A stretch of 64,000 nt of DNA from NCBI RefSeq assembly GCF_000399665.1, contig NZ_KB976986.1, positions 496,001 through 560,000 on the forward strand, read 5' to 3'. A program made the translations under genes and the position numbers. The notes beneath the pieces were generated by a model that was not told the DNA's origin, made no database searches, and saw only the letters and a list, made by a program, of their open reading frames with translations. The stretch is from Acinetobacter calcoaceticus ANC 3811 (lineage in GTDB: Bacteria; Pseudomonadota; Gammaproteobacteria; Pseudomonadales; Moraxellaceae). How positions within the stretch are numbered: the stretch's first letter is position 1; the number at the start of each line of letters is the position of its first letter. Below, one piece after another: positions 1 through 8,167 of the stretch.

Positions 1-126
1 CTGGCTCTGGGTTTCGATGAAAACTTCATTCGGATGTGGGATTTCTATTTTTGTTATTGCGAGGGTGGATTTAAAGAGGGTGTGATCAGCAATGTTCACT
101 TGTTGTTTGAAAGTACCAGTTACTAA
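1..126 (+). CDS. Cyclopropane-fatty-acyl-phospholipid synthase, C-terminal end (partial)
   Basis: Open from the first base to a TAA at 124-126, so only the last 41 residues are present. The tail has the CFA-synthase pattern of a Phe-Ile-Arg-Met-Trp segment, then an aromatic FYFCYCEGGF stretch and a final HLLFE. CFA synthases move a methylene group from S-adenosylmethionine onto unsaturated phospholipid acyl chains at the inner membrane. The catalytic part lies outside the window. The next gene starts 29 bases downstream with its own Shine-Dalgarno, so the two are probably cotranscribed. A second CFA-type methyltransferase follows at 944, giving two paralogous lipid methyltransferases in one cluster. 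Confidence 0.8.
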   Translation: MALGFDENFIRMWDFYFCYCEGGFKEGVISNVHLLFESTSY

Positions 127-155
127 CTCAAACACATCAAACAAGGAGACTGCTC

Positions 156-935
156 ATGTTTTGGAATTTACTCATTCTAGATTTAATGATCATGTTGCTG
201 AGCTGGCTACTTGCCACTCTAAATGGCCGAGCTGGAATTGTAGATGCCGCATGGTGTTTCTGTCTGGCAGTAAACATTATTGTGTCTTCTTTACTCATTT
301 CAGTGGCTCCAGTTGAAGTACGATTTTTTATCGGTATTTTTAGCGGCTTATGGTTTCTAAGATTATTTTGGCATCTGTTAAGACGTTATCAATCCGAACA
401 AAAAGAAGATGGCCGTTACGCGAGCATGCGTCAAGCCATGGGAAAGTTTCAGCATTTTGGCTTCTTCTTATTTTTTATTTTTCAAACACTTTTAGTGCTT
501 TTGTTCTTCTTACCAATGTGGACGCTCCTCAATATAGAAGCAACTGAATGGAGTAGTGGATATAAAGTCACTTTAGTGATTGCGGCCGTCATTATGGCGA
601 TTGCCTTTATTGGAGAGCAGCTCGCTGATCAGCAGTTGTATCGGTTTAAATTAAATCCGGATCATCATGGCAAAACCATGGATCAGGGTTTATGGCGTTA
701 TTCACGGCACCCAAATTATTTTTTTGAATGGTTACATTGGTTTGCCTATCCAATCATTGGTTTAGCGGCAGGCCAATATTTATTGTGGATTTATCCGTTA
801 CTGATGTGGCTGTTTTTATATTACGTCACGGGTATTCCATTTAGTGAAAAACAAGCAATTAAAAGTCGCGGTCAAAATTATCGTGATTATCAGCAAAAAA
901 CATCAATGTTTATTCCGCGAAAACCCAAAAAATAG
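156..935 (+). CDS. DUF1295 membrane protein (steroid 5-alpha-reductase-like fold)
   Basis: 259 residues with about six hydrophobic segments (near 1-21, 33-50, 56-73, 101-124, 136-155 and 192-222). The C-terminal signature LWRYSRHPNYF at 179-189 followed by Glu191, and the late FSEKQAIKSRGQNY region, are typical of DUF1295 and related isoprenylcysteine methyltransferase / 5-alpha-reductase C-terminal domains, where Arg, His and Glu bind the cofactor. The substrate is not known. Its place between two CFA-type methyltransferases suggests it reduces or modifies an acyl chain; that is inference. An AAGGAG ribosome site ends about nine bases before the ATG. The next gene begins eight bases after the stop. 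Confidence 0.85.
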   Translation: MFWNLLILDLMIMLLSWLLATLNGRAGIVDAAWCFCLAVNIIVSSLLISVAPVEVRFFIGIFSGLWFLRLFWHLLRRYQSEQKEDGRYASMRQAMGKFQHFGFFLFFIFQTLLVLLFFLPMWTLLNIEATEWSSGYKVTLVIAAVIMAIAFIGEQLADQQLYRFKLNPDHHGKTMDQGLWRYSRHPNYFFEWLHWFAYPIIGLAAGQYLLWIYPLLMWLFLYYVTGIPFSEKQAIKSRGQNYRDYQQKTSMFIPRKPKK

Positions 936-943
936 GTGCGCAT

Positions 944-1993
944 ATGGATTTTATTGTTCATCAGTCTTTGAAAATTGTTGAAAGTGGTGTGGTTCCAGAT
1001 CATGCAATTCGAGCTGCAATTCGTGCTTTAAGCAAAAAGCGCTTAATTCAAGAAGGCCGTTATGACCCTGAACAAGGGGCACAGCGCTACATGGATGTGC
1101 TTAATATGCTAAAACGGAGTGAAATCGCGGTTGAAACGGACAAGGCAAACGAGCAGCACTATGAATTGCCGACCGAGTTTTTTAAGGCGGTGCTTGGAAA
1201 AAGACTCAAATATAGTGCATGTTATTTTCCGACTAAAACAACAACTTTAGATCAGGCAGAGGAGCTCGCACTTCAGCTTTACTGTGAACGGGCACAACTT
1301 AAAAATGGTCAACAGATTTTAGAGTTAGGCTGTGGCTGGGGTTCTTTAACTTTGTGGATGGCAGAAAACTATCCGTATTCACAGATCACAGCGGTTTCAA
1401 ATTCTGCCACTCAGAAAAAGCATATTCTTCGACAAGCAGAATTAAAAGGTTTAACCAATGTTGAAGTGCTTACCTGTGATGTAAATGTACTTGAACTAGA
1501 CCAAGCTCAGTTTGATCGTGTTGTATCGGTTGAAATGTTTGAACATGTCCGTAATTACCAGCGTCTATTTGAAAAAATTCAGGGATGGTTAAAAGCAGAT
1601 GGTTTACTCTGGTGTCATATTTTTTGCCATCGCTTTTTACATTATCCTTTTGAAGTAAAATCAGATTATGATTGGATGTCCAAATATTTCTTTACTGGCG
1701 GGTTAATGCCGTCGACTTCCACTTTTTTGCATTTTCAAGAGCATTTAGAGTTGGCTCAACAGTGGCAATGGTCAGGTGAGCACTATATGAGAACAGCAAA
1801 CGCTTGGCTTGAGAATATGGATAACCAAGAAGTCGAACTGAAACCACTGTTTAAAAAAATCTATGGAAAAGATGCCAATATTTGGTGGCAACGCTGGCGT
1901 ATTTTCTTCATGGCTTGTGCTGAGCTATTCGGTTTTGAGCAAGGACAAGAATGGGTCATTGGTCACTTTTTATTTAAAAAGAGAGCATTGTAA
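944..1993 (+). CDS. CFA-synthase-family SAM-dependent methyltransferase
   Basis: 349 residues. The SAM-binding glycine motif LELGCGWGS lies at about 126-134 and the acidic post-motif EMFEH at 197-201. The N-terminal YELPTEFF and SACYFPT segments match the cyclopropane synthase / coclaurine N-methyltransferase-like branch rather than classical E. coli Cfa. The family methylates or cyclopropanates unsaturated acyl chains; related bacterial UfaM proteins make the methylated precursor of furan fatty acids. The exact product cannot be read from sequence. It follows the DUF1295 gene by eight bases and precedes the kinase by 29, so all three plausibly share a transcript. Confidence 0.85.
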   Translation: MDFIVHQSLKIVESGVVPDHAIRAAIRALSKKRLIQEGRYDPEQGAQRYMDVLNMLKRSEIAVETDKANEQHYELPTEFFKAVLGKRLKYSACYFPTKTTTLDQAEELALQLYCERAQLKNGQQILELGCGWGSLTLWMAENYPYSQITAVSNSATQKKHILRQAELKGLTNVEVLTCDVNVLELDQAQFDRVVSVEMFEHVRNYQRLFEKIQGWLKADGLLWCHIFCHRFLHYPFEVKSDYDWMSKYFFTGGLMPSTSTFLHFQEHLELAQQWQWSGEHYMRTANAWLENMDNQEVELKPLFKKIYGKDANIWWQRWRIFFMACAELFGFEQGQEWVIGHFLFKKRAL

Positions 1994-2022
1994 TTTCTAC
2001 AGCCTATCCCGGCGATAAAGAT

Positions 2023-3351
2023 ATGATAAAAACTCGAAACGATGGCAAAGCTAGTCATCCATTAGCCCAAATGTTCAATCGATATTATTGGTTGCAGATT
2101 GGTCTGATTGCATTATCGATCGTGGTCGGGTTGGCTTGTAGTGCTTGGGTGATTAAAGGCTCTTTACTTAAAACTGCTTTAGAGCAGGAAATGGAACATT
2201 ACTGGTTACGCATCGAGCGTAATCCAAATGCAGATTTACCCGATACCAAAAATTTATATGGATATCGGTGGAATACACAGGTCGCACCTCAACCTTTTAA
2301 AGACATGCGTTTAGAAAGTGGCGTACACCGAGTATTTGTTGATGGTAAAGAACGGATGACGGTCTATGGTGAGCATAACGGTCAGCATGTTCTATTGGTA
2401 TTTGGCGAAAGTAATGTCAATAAGCTGATCTGGTTATTTGGACTTGCTCCACTCATGTTTAGCTTATCTGTTCTATATAGCTTTTTATGGTGGTCAAACC
2501 GAAGAGCAAGACGCTATTTTTCCCCAATTACGCGTTTAGCGAATGCCTTAGAAAATATTGATTGGGCGCATCAAGACACCCAAGCTTCTCCTTTTAAAGA
2601 TATTAATACCAATGGCAATATGGAAGCAGAATATCTCAAACAAGCCTTGGAAAAATATCATCAGGTTTTAAGCGATTTTATTCGACGAGAAAGGGAATTT
2701 ACTGGAGATGTAAGTCATGAGTTACGCACTCCGCTCACAATCTTAAAGGGCAATGTGCAACTTTGTCAGGCGAAATATGGAGAGGATAAAGCCCTAGTTC
2801 GACTTCATAATACAATTGAAGATATGCAGTTATTAGTCGACACCTTACTGGCAATCGCACGTAATACAGTAAAAAGCTTACCATCTGAAAAGAATTTTTT
2901 ATCCAGAATTGTGAGGGATTTAGTCGAAAGTTTAGAAGGGGTCAGTGAGAGTAAGGGGATACATATTCATATTCAACCCGATCTTTCTGAACAGCCGCGC
3001 TGGTTATATCCCTCTATGACACAAATGGTGTTAAGCAATATTTTACGTAATGCGCTGAACTATTCTCAAGGCTCGCAAATCGACATCATTCAACAAAAAA
3101 ACAGTTTAATTATTGCAGATAATGGAATTGGAATTTCTTTACCTAATGATGTGAAAGTACAAGAGCTCAGCGATTCACAACTCTCGTTAAAGGCTAAAGG
3201 CCATGGAATTGGTTTGCAATTGGTACAAAAGCTTTGCAAACAATTAGGATGGCGAGTTGAGTTGTTTGATCGACAATATTATTTAACCACTCATCCTGAA
3301 CTCGATTTGGAACCCACCACGGGATTAATTGTTGTGGTCTATTTGAGTTAA
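2023..3351 (+). CDS. Two-component sensor histidine kinase
   Basis: 442 residues. Two membrane helices (about 24-46 and 134-157) flank a periplasmic sensor region of roughly 90 residues. The phosphoacceptor is His232 in DVSHELRTPLT. The ATPase domain shows the N-box around LSNILRNALNYS (338-348), DNGIG at 366-370 and GHGIG at 393-397, so all key catalytic motifs are present. The probable partner is the regulator encoded on the opposite strand, whose stop codon overlaps this one by four bases. Kinase and regulator are therefore convergent and not cotranscribed, which is unusual. Linkage to lipid-modification genes suggests it senses an envelope signal, but no ligand can be inferred. Confidence 0.92.
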   Translation: MIKTRNDGKASHPLAQMFNRYYWLQIGLIALSIVVGLACSAWVIKGSLLKTALEQEMEHYWLRIERNPNADLPDTKNLYGYRWNTQVAPQPFKDMRLESGVHRVFVDGKERMTVYGEHNGQHVLLVFGESNVNKLIWLFGLAPLMFSLSVLYSFLWWSNRRARRYFSPITRLANALENIDWAHQDTQASPFKDINTNGNMEAEYLKQALEKYHQVLSDFIRREREFTGDVSHELRTPLTILKGNVQLCQAKYGEDKALVRLHNTIEDMQLLVDTLLAIARNTVKSLPSEKNFLSRIVRDLVESLEGVSESKGIHIHIQPDLSEQPRWLYPSMTQMVLSNILRNALNYSQGSQIDIIQQKNSLIIADNGIGISLPNDVKVQELSDSQLSLKAKGHGIGLQLVQKLCKQLGWRVELFDRQYYLTTHPELDLEPTTGLIVVVYLS

Positions 3352-4043
3352 CTTGTAGAACTGTCTAAAGCAATTTTTAAACCGACGCCTGCTACTGTGT
3401 GTAATAGTTTAGGGTCAAAAGGTTTATCAACCATTTTTCTTAAGTTATAGATATGACTTCGTAACGCATCACTTTCAGGTTCTTCGTCGCCCCATAGTTC
3501 CATCATCAGTTCTTGTTTTGTCACTACTTTAGGAGACTGACGCATCAAAATTTTTAATAGTTTAAATTGAATAGGGGGTAACTCAATATTATTGCCGGCA
3601 CGAATCACGGTTTGAGTTGCGCTATCAAGAACTAAGTCATGAATCTGAATTTTATGATGAGTAACTTCACCAGCTGCTCTTTTGATTAATGCACGAATCC
3701 GCATCACTAACTCATTGAAATCAAAAGGTTTTACCAAATAATCATCTGTGCCAGCAGTAAAGCCTTTAAGTTTGTCATCTAACGTATCTCTTGCTGTCAG
3801 CATAAGAACGGGAATATCAACACCTTGTTCGGTGCGTAGCCAGTTGCATAGATCATAACCAGAGCCATCGGGCAAATTTATGTCGAGCAGCAAAAGATGA
3901 TAATGCTGAGATTTAAGTAAAGTCCGTGCAGCATCTAAATTACGTGCATGATCGACGACGTAACCATGTACTTCAATAAATTCGCAGACCGTTGCTGCAA
4001 GTTCAAAATGATCCTCAACCATGAGGATAAAGTGATTACCCAT
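3348..4043 (-). CDS. OmpR/PhoB-family response regulator
   Basis: 231 residues. The receiver domain has the acidic pair around Glu10-Asp11, the phosphorylated Asp54 in LLLLDINLPDG and Lys105 in DYLVKPF. The C-terminal winged-helix DNA-binding domain (about 130-225) ends in the typical SHIYNLRKMVDKP and TVAGVGLKI pattern. It is the likely partner of the convergent kinase at 2023-3351, with a four-base tail-to-tail overlap. It lies upstream on its strand of nothing obvious, because the two exported-protein genes at 4061-5094 precede it with a 17-base gap; it may be the third gene of that minus-strand unit. Confidence 0.92.
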   Translation of the reverse strand: MGNHFILMVEDHFELAATVCEFIEVHGYVVDHARNLDAARTLLKSQHYHLLLLDINLPDGSGYDLCNWLRTEQGVDIPVLMLTARDTLDDKLKGFTAGTDDYLVKPFDFNELVMRIRALIKRAAGEVTHHKIQIHDLVLDSATQTVIRAGNNIELPPIQFKLLKILMRQSPKVVTKQELMMELWGDEEPESDALRSHIYNLRKMVDKPFDPKLLHTVAGVGLKIALDSSTS

Positions 4044-4060
4044 GAGATTTTATTAAGCCA

Positions 4061-4555
4061 TTAATTTAATAGTTGTTGTTTTAATTTAGCATTAAACGGT
4101 TCGCTGCCAAACCAGATTTTAAAATATTGATTTGCATTCGGATTGTTTAAAGAACCGAGTAGCTTCTGGTTTAATTTTAATTCTAGTTTTTGATTTTCAT
4201 GTTGATAGTAGAGACTGTAAAGATCTCCCCTCTTAATTGGTCTATATAGTTCATTAATATGATTAAGCGGAGATTTTGCATCAAAGCCGCTAACATTTTT
4301 CTTCAAAAAGTGGGTTGCTGCGCGTTTAAATGCCCACTCGGGAATATCGCGGTTATAGCTAAAGTCCATTTTAATGCTTTGGCTTTGCCAATTTTTTAGG
4401 CAATCTTCAGCAAAGTAACTGACATTTCCCACCTTTTTACTCGTCACCATTAAAGGTGCTGAACTACATTTCTTCAGTTCAGCCGCATTGGCTTGAGATA
4501 CGATTAAGATTCCCAGAAATATCAAGATTCGACTTTTTTGAACGGTAATACCCAT
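4061..4555 (-). CDS. Exported chalcone-isomerase-like domain protein
   Basis: 164 residues. A signal peptide (hydrophobic core ILIFLGILIVS, probable cleavage after QANA near residue 24) leads a single domain with the WAFKRAATHFL and YxIxxGDLYSLYY-like features of bacterial chalcone-isomerase-like proteins (PF16036 type). These are usually periplasmic and tend to occur beside CFA-type lipid genes; their activity is largely unknown. The start at 4555 is supported by GGAGGAG nine bases upstream. It overlaps the upstream NTF2-like gene by 34 bases in a different frame, which indicates translational coupling and not a frameshift, since both proteins are complete. Confidence 0.72.
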   Translation of the reverse strand: MGITVQKSRILIFLGILIVSQANAAELKKCSSAPLMVTSKKVGNVSYFAEDCLKNWQSQSIKMDFSYNRDIPEWAFKRAATHFLKKNVSGFDAKSPLNHINELYRPIKRGDLYSLYYQHENQKLELKLNQKLLGSLNNPNANQYFKIWFGSEPFNAKLKQQLLN

Positions 4556-5094
4556 TTATATACTCCTCCAAATATTGGTAAAGAACGATAAAGGCCATTC
4601 GCCGGATCCCAATAATCTTGCTGGAAAATAATTTTTTGCTGTTCATTAATCTTAATTTGACTAATTCCATAAGAAGCCATGGTTTTTGAGCGACCTAACA
4701 TTTTAAAGTCATAAGTCATGTACCAATGAATGTAGGCTGTATCTTGGTGATGAGTTGCACTAATGAGTTTTACAGTGACATTACTCACTCGAGCATTCAT
4801 GCCTTCAAAATGCTTAATCAGATCTTTTTTCTGAGAGAACTGCGAGAGTGTATCGTTGATATAAAGTTGATCAGCGTAAAGATGACTCGCGTTATTCACA
4901 AAAGAACGAGTTCCAAGCGTATTGAATGCGGCAACAAAACGATTGCCAATATCTAGCGCTTGTTGGTCATTTAATTCTATTCCAGTAATTTTTTGTTCGG
5001 CTTTGCCATAGTCACCTGAGTAGCTAGGCACACTTTTACATGCTGTTAAACCTACCAATGTAATCAGCCCTAGGGCTGTAGTTATAATTTTCAT
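4522..5094 (-). CDS. NTF2-like/SnoaL-fold lipoprotein
   Basis: 190 residues. A lipoprotein signal ends in LTAC with the modified cysteine at 19. The mature part resembles the NTF2/SnoaL cone fold: a helical start (ALDIGNRFVAAFNTLG), then alternating strands with an SxxKTMASYGISQIKIN segment and a QQDYWDPANGLYRSLP tail. Similar proteins accompany CFA/DUF1365-type clusters in gammaproteobacteria. Catalysis is unproven; a lipid or steroid-like isomerase role is only inference from fold and context. First gene of the minus-strand unit; the 278-base gap to the racemase gene at 5373 is a divergent promoter region. Confidence 0.78.
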   Translation of the reverse strand: MKIITTALGLITLVGLTACKSVPSYSGDYGKAEQKITGIELNDQQALDIGNRFVAAFNTLGTRSFVNNASHLYADQLYINDTLSQFSQKKDLIKHFEGMNARVSNVTVKLISATHHQDTAYIHWYMTYDFKMLGRSKTMASYGISQIKINEQQKIIFQQDYWDPANGLYRSLPIFGGVYKWVLPFKKVES

Positions 5095-5372
5095 GTCTAT
5101 ATCCGAGCCAACTTTATAAGTTTAAATTAAAGAGCTGGTCGTGAATTTTGCGTGAATTCTTGTTTTATGATTTGGGTTTAATGCATAGAGTTTTCTGTTT
5201 TTGAAAGTTCATCAATTAGGTCTATTCAACTTAGAAGTTTCTTTGGACGTCACACTGTTTAAGATTAATAAATAAGATAAGCTAGAAAAAATTTAATAAA
5301 GCAATTTTATTCTAGCTGCACTTTACTCATAAGAGATATAGATAAGTTTTGCATAAATAGAAGGATTCAATA
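5095..5372. promoter_or_regulatory. Divergent intergenic region, NTF2-like lipoprotein / racemase
   Basis: A 278-base AT-rich stretch between divergent genes, so it should hold promoters for both. On the plus strand an AGAAGGA ribosome site precedes the racemase ATG at 5373. I saw no convincing operator or terminator. Confidence 0.4.
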
Positions 5373-6125
5373 ATGAAAACAATCGGCTTATTAGGCGGAA
5401 TGAGTTGGGAATCTACATCACTTTATTATCAACAAATCAATAAAATGGTTCATCGTAAATTAGGAAAATTACACTCTGCTAAGGTCATTATTAATAGTGT
5501 CGATTTTGAAGAAATAGCAGCCTTACAAGCGAAGGGTTTATGGCAAGAAGCTGGCGCATATTTAGCTGAGCAAGCACAAAATTTAGAAAAAGCAGGGGCA
5601 GATTGTATTTTGGTGTGTACTAACACCATGCATAAAATTGCTGCACAGATTGAAGATTCAATTTCGATTCCGTTTTTACACATTGCTGATGCAACGGCAA
5701 AAGAAATTTTGAGTCAAAACATTGGTAAAGTTGCACTGTTAGGGACAGCTTTTACAATGGAGCAAGATTTTTATAAGGCTCGATTGCAGGATTATGGAAT
5801 TGATGTCGTTATTCCAAATGAAGCCGACCGAAAAATAGTTCATAGCATCATTTATGAAGAACTTTGTTTAGGTGTGATCAACCCAGATTCTCAGCAAAAG
5901 TACATCGCTATTGTAGAGAAACTCATAGCTGAAGGGGCCCAAGGCGTTATCTTGGGTTGTACTGAAATTTGTATGTTGATTGGTGAGCTTAAATTCTCGG
6001 TTCCTTTATTTGATACGACCGCCATTCATGCAAAAGAGGCAGTCAGTTTTAGTTTAAATGAAAATAAAAACGCTGATATCACCAATCTACATAAGTCTGC
6101 TGCAATTGCTGGGAGTATTCTTTAG
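5373..6125 (+). CDS. Aspartate/glutamate racemase family protein
   Basis: 250 residues. The start MKTIGLLGGMSWEST is the hallmark of the YgeA-type branch of the cofactor-independent aspartate/glutamate racemases. The two catalytic cysteines are visible: Cys82 in LVCTNTMHK and Cys196 in LGCTEIC. The enzyme interconverts L- and D-amino acids in the cytoplasm, possibly for cell-wall or D-amino-acid turnover. It stands alone: the upstream gene is divergent and 136 bases separate it from the catabolic operon that follows. AGAAGGA about eight bases upstream fixes the start. Confidence 0.9.
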   Translation: MKTIGLLGGMSWESTSLYYQQINKMVHRKLGKLHSAKVIINSVDFEEIAALQAKGLWQEAGAYLAEQAQNLEKAGADCILVCTNTMHKIAAQIEDSISIPFLHIADATAKEILSQNIGKVALLGTAFTMEQDFYKARLQDYGIDVVIPNEADRKIVHSIIYEELCLGVINPDSQQKYIAIVEKLIAEGAQGVILGCTEICMLIGELKFSVPLFDTTAIHAKEAVSFSLNENKNADITNLHKSAAIAGSIL

Positions 6126-6205
6126 CAATATTGGGAATATCCTTTGTCATTAAACGTTAAGCTTGTGTCGTGAAATGTAAAGTGACCCATATCCTAACTG
6201 TTGTA

Positions 6206-6249
6206 ATTTTGGTTATTGCTTTTATAGGCACTCAATAAAAAACCAAAAT
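6206..6249 (+). promoter_or_regulatory. Inverted repeat before the catabolic operon
   Basis: ATTTTGGTT (6206-6214) is repeated as its exact reverse complement AACCAAAAT (6241-6249), with 26 bases between. It ends 12 bases before the first ATG of the 6262-12666 operon. Either an operator or a leader hairpin is possible; function is inference. Confidence 0.45.
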
Positions 6250-6261
6250 ATGGAATAGGAC

Positions 6262-7248
6262 ATGACGTTGACGAAAGCTATACGTTTCTATGGAACAGGA
6301 ACGCCAGAAGTAATGCGCTATGAAGATGTAGAAGTAGGAGACCCAAAAGCAGGGGAAGTACGCCTACGTCATGTGGCAGTCGGTCTAAATTATGCCGATA
6401 CATATTTTCGTAATGGAACCTATCAAATTCCAATGCCTAATGGCATGGGCGTCGAAGCTTCAGGTATCGTTGAAGCTTTAGGCGAAGGAGTCACTCAGCT
6501 TAAAGTAGGGGATCGAGTTACTTATACAGGTTTTTTAAATACGTTAGGTGCATATAGCACCCACCGTCTAATTCCAGCAAATGCTTTAATTAAATTACCC
6601 GAAGAAATTTCTTGTGAAACAGCGGCAGCCATGACCATGCGTGGGCTGACCGCTGCTTATCTGATGCGCCGCATTTATGACTTTAAAGCGGGCGACTCAA
6701 TTTTATTACATGCAGCCGCTGGTGGTGTTGGGCTGATCGTTTCTCAATGGGCTAAATTACTTGGCTTGACTGTTATCGGTACCACATCTTCAGAAGAAAA
6801 AGCTGCCGTAGCGCGAGCTCATGGTTGTGATCATGTCATTAACTATAGCCATGAAAATGTTGCCGAACGTGTACGTGAGTTAACAGGCGGCGTTGGTGTA
6901 AATGTTGTTTTCGATAGTGTCGGTCAAACGACTTTCATGAGTTCATTAGACTCTCTCAAACGCCGTGGTTTGTTGGTCTGCGTAGGAACAGCGTCTGGTC
7001 CAATTCCTGCTTTTGATCCGGTATTACTCGCCGTGAAAGGTTCATTGTTTGTCACACGTCCAGCTTTGGCAGATTACATTGCAGATCCTGCCGAGAAAAA
7101 AGAACTGGCAAATGAATTATTTGATCATGTTCGACATGGACGAATCAAAATTGAAATTAATCAACGTTATGAGCTAAAGGATGCCGTTCAAGCTCATCGT
7201 GATTTGGAAGCACGAAAAACAATAGGTTCATCAATCTTTGTAATTTGA
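6262..7248 (+). CDS. NADPH:quinone oxidoreductase (zinc-independent MDR family)
   Basis: 328 residues, the usual length for Qor-type proteins. It has the N-terminal GroES-like domain with VGLNYADTYFRNG (about 40-52), and the nucleotide-binding motif AAAGGVG at 151-157 in a Rossmann domain (VIGTTSSEEKAAVARAHGCDHVINY). It lacks the zinc-binding cysteine cluster. These enzymes reduce quinones or alpha,beta-unsaturated carbonyls with NADPH. It is the first gene of a plus-strand run; the dioxygenase gene starts 11 bases after its stop. In this setting it probably processes an unsaturated or quinonoid intermediate. Confidence 0.88.
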   Translation: MTLTKAIRFYGTGTPEVMRYEDVEVGDPKAGEVRLRHVAVGLNYADTYFRNGTYQIPMPNGMGVEASGIVEALGEGVTQLKVGDRVTYTGFLNTLGAYSTHRLIPANALIKLPEEISCETAAAMTMRGLTAAYLMRRIYDFKAGDSILLHAAAGGVGLIVSQWAKLLGLTVIGTTSSEEKAAVARAHGCDHVINYSHENVAERVRELTGGVGVNVVFDSVGQTTFMSSLDSLKRRGLLVCVGTASGPIPAFDPVLLAVKGSLFVTRPALADYIADPAEKKELANELFDHVRHGRIKIEINQRYELKDAVQAHRDLEARKTIGSSIFVI

Positions 7249-7259
7249 AGGGATTTCTT

Positions 7260-8108
7260 ATGCAAATTGAACAGTTAACTTGCAATATTGGTGCAGAGCT
7301 CAGTGGCGTCAAACTTGCCGATGCGATTTATGATGATGGATTATTTGCTGAAATTCGCACACAACTACTTAAACATCGTGTGTTGTTCTTGCGAGATCAG
7401 CACTTAACCCGTCAGGATCATGTCGCATTTGCGGAAAAATTTGGACAGTTAGAAGATCATCCTGCGGTAGGTAGCCATCCTGATCATCCGGGTTTGGTGC
7501 AGATTTATAAACATCCGGAAAGTCCCGTCGATCGTTATGAAAATGCTTGGCACAGTGATGCAAGCTGGCGCAAGGTTCCACCGATGGGATGCGTGTTGCA
7601 CTGTGTTGAATGCCCACCTGTAGGTGGTGACACCATGTGGACCAATATGGTCATGGCCTATGAGTCGTTACCCAACGATATTAAGGATAAGATTACAGAC
7701 TTACGTGCTTATCACAGCATAGAAGCGAGTTTTGGGGCGGCTATGCCGCTTGAAAAACGCTTGGACTTAAAAGCAAAGTTTCCTGATGCTGAGCACCCTG
7801 TGGTACGTACTCATCCTGAAACGGGCGAGAAAATTTTATATGTCAACGCGTTCACAACTCACTTCAGTAATTATCACACCAAAGAGCGAGTCAGATTTGG
7901 ACAAGATGCCAATCCGGGCGCCGCTGAACTACTGCGTTACTTAATTTCTCAAGCCTATATTCCAGAGTTTCAAGTGCGTTGGCGCTGGAAGCCTAACAGC
8001 ATTGCCATCTGGGATAACCGCAGCACACAACATTACGCAGTCATGGATTACCCACCTTGCCACCGAAAAATGGAGCGGGCCGGCATTATTGGTGACGCAA
8101 CCTATTAA
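7260..8108 (+). CDS. TauD/TfdA-family Fe(II)/2-oxoglutarate dioxygenase
   Basis: 282 residues from the ATG at 7260, chosen over an upstream TTG because GAAGGGA sits at the right distance. The iron-binding HxD is His98-x-Asp100 in NAWHSDASW, the distal His is about 258 in NRSTQHYAV, and an Arg near 269-273 can bind 2-oxoglutarate. The family couples 2-oxoglutarate decarboxylation to hydroxylation, which splits taurine or alkylsulfonates to sulfite plus aldehyde, or cleaves aryloxy-acid ethers. The substrate is not evident. The YeiH-type exporter in the same operon fits a sulfonate substrate. Confidence 0.9.
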   Translation: MQIEQLTCNIGAELSGVKLADAIYDDGLFAEIRTQLLKHRVLFLRDQHLTRQDHVAFAEKFGQLEDHPAVGSHPDHPGLVQIYKHPESPVDRYENAWHSDASWRKVPPMGCVLHCVECPPVGGDTMWTNMVMAYESLPNDIKDKITDLRAYHSIEASFGAAMPLEKRLDLKAKFPDAEHPVVRTHPETGEKILYVNAFTTHFSNYHTKERVRFGQDANPGAAELLRYLISQAYIPEFQVRWRWKPNSIAIWDNRSTQHYAVMDYPPCHRKMERAGIIGDATY

Positions 8109-8167
8109 ATCTATAGGTTAATAATTTTATCTAATTGAAAATTCTAAAAATATATCAGGAGATGCAC

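Noticed and set aside
4522..4555. Apparent frameshift between the two exported proteins
   Set aside because: Both proteins are complete, with separate signal sequences and a GGAGGAG site for the second; this is a normal overlap.
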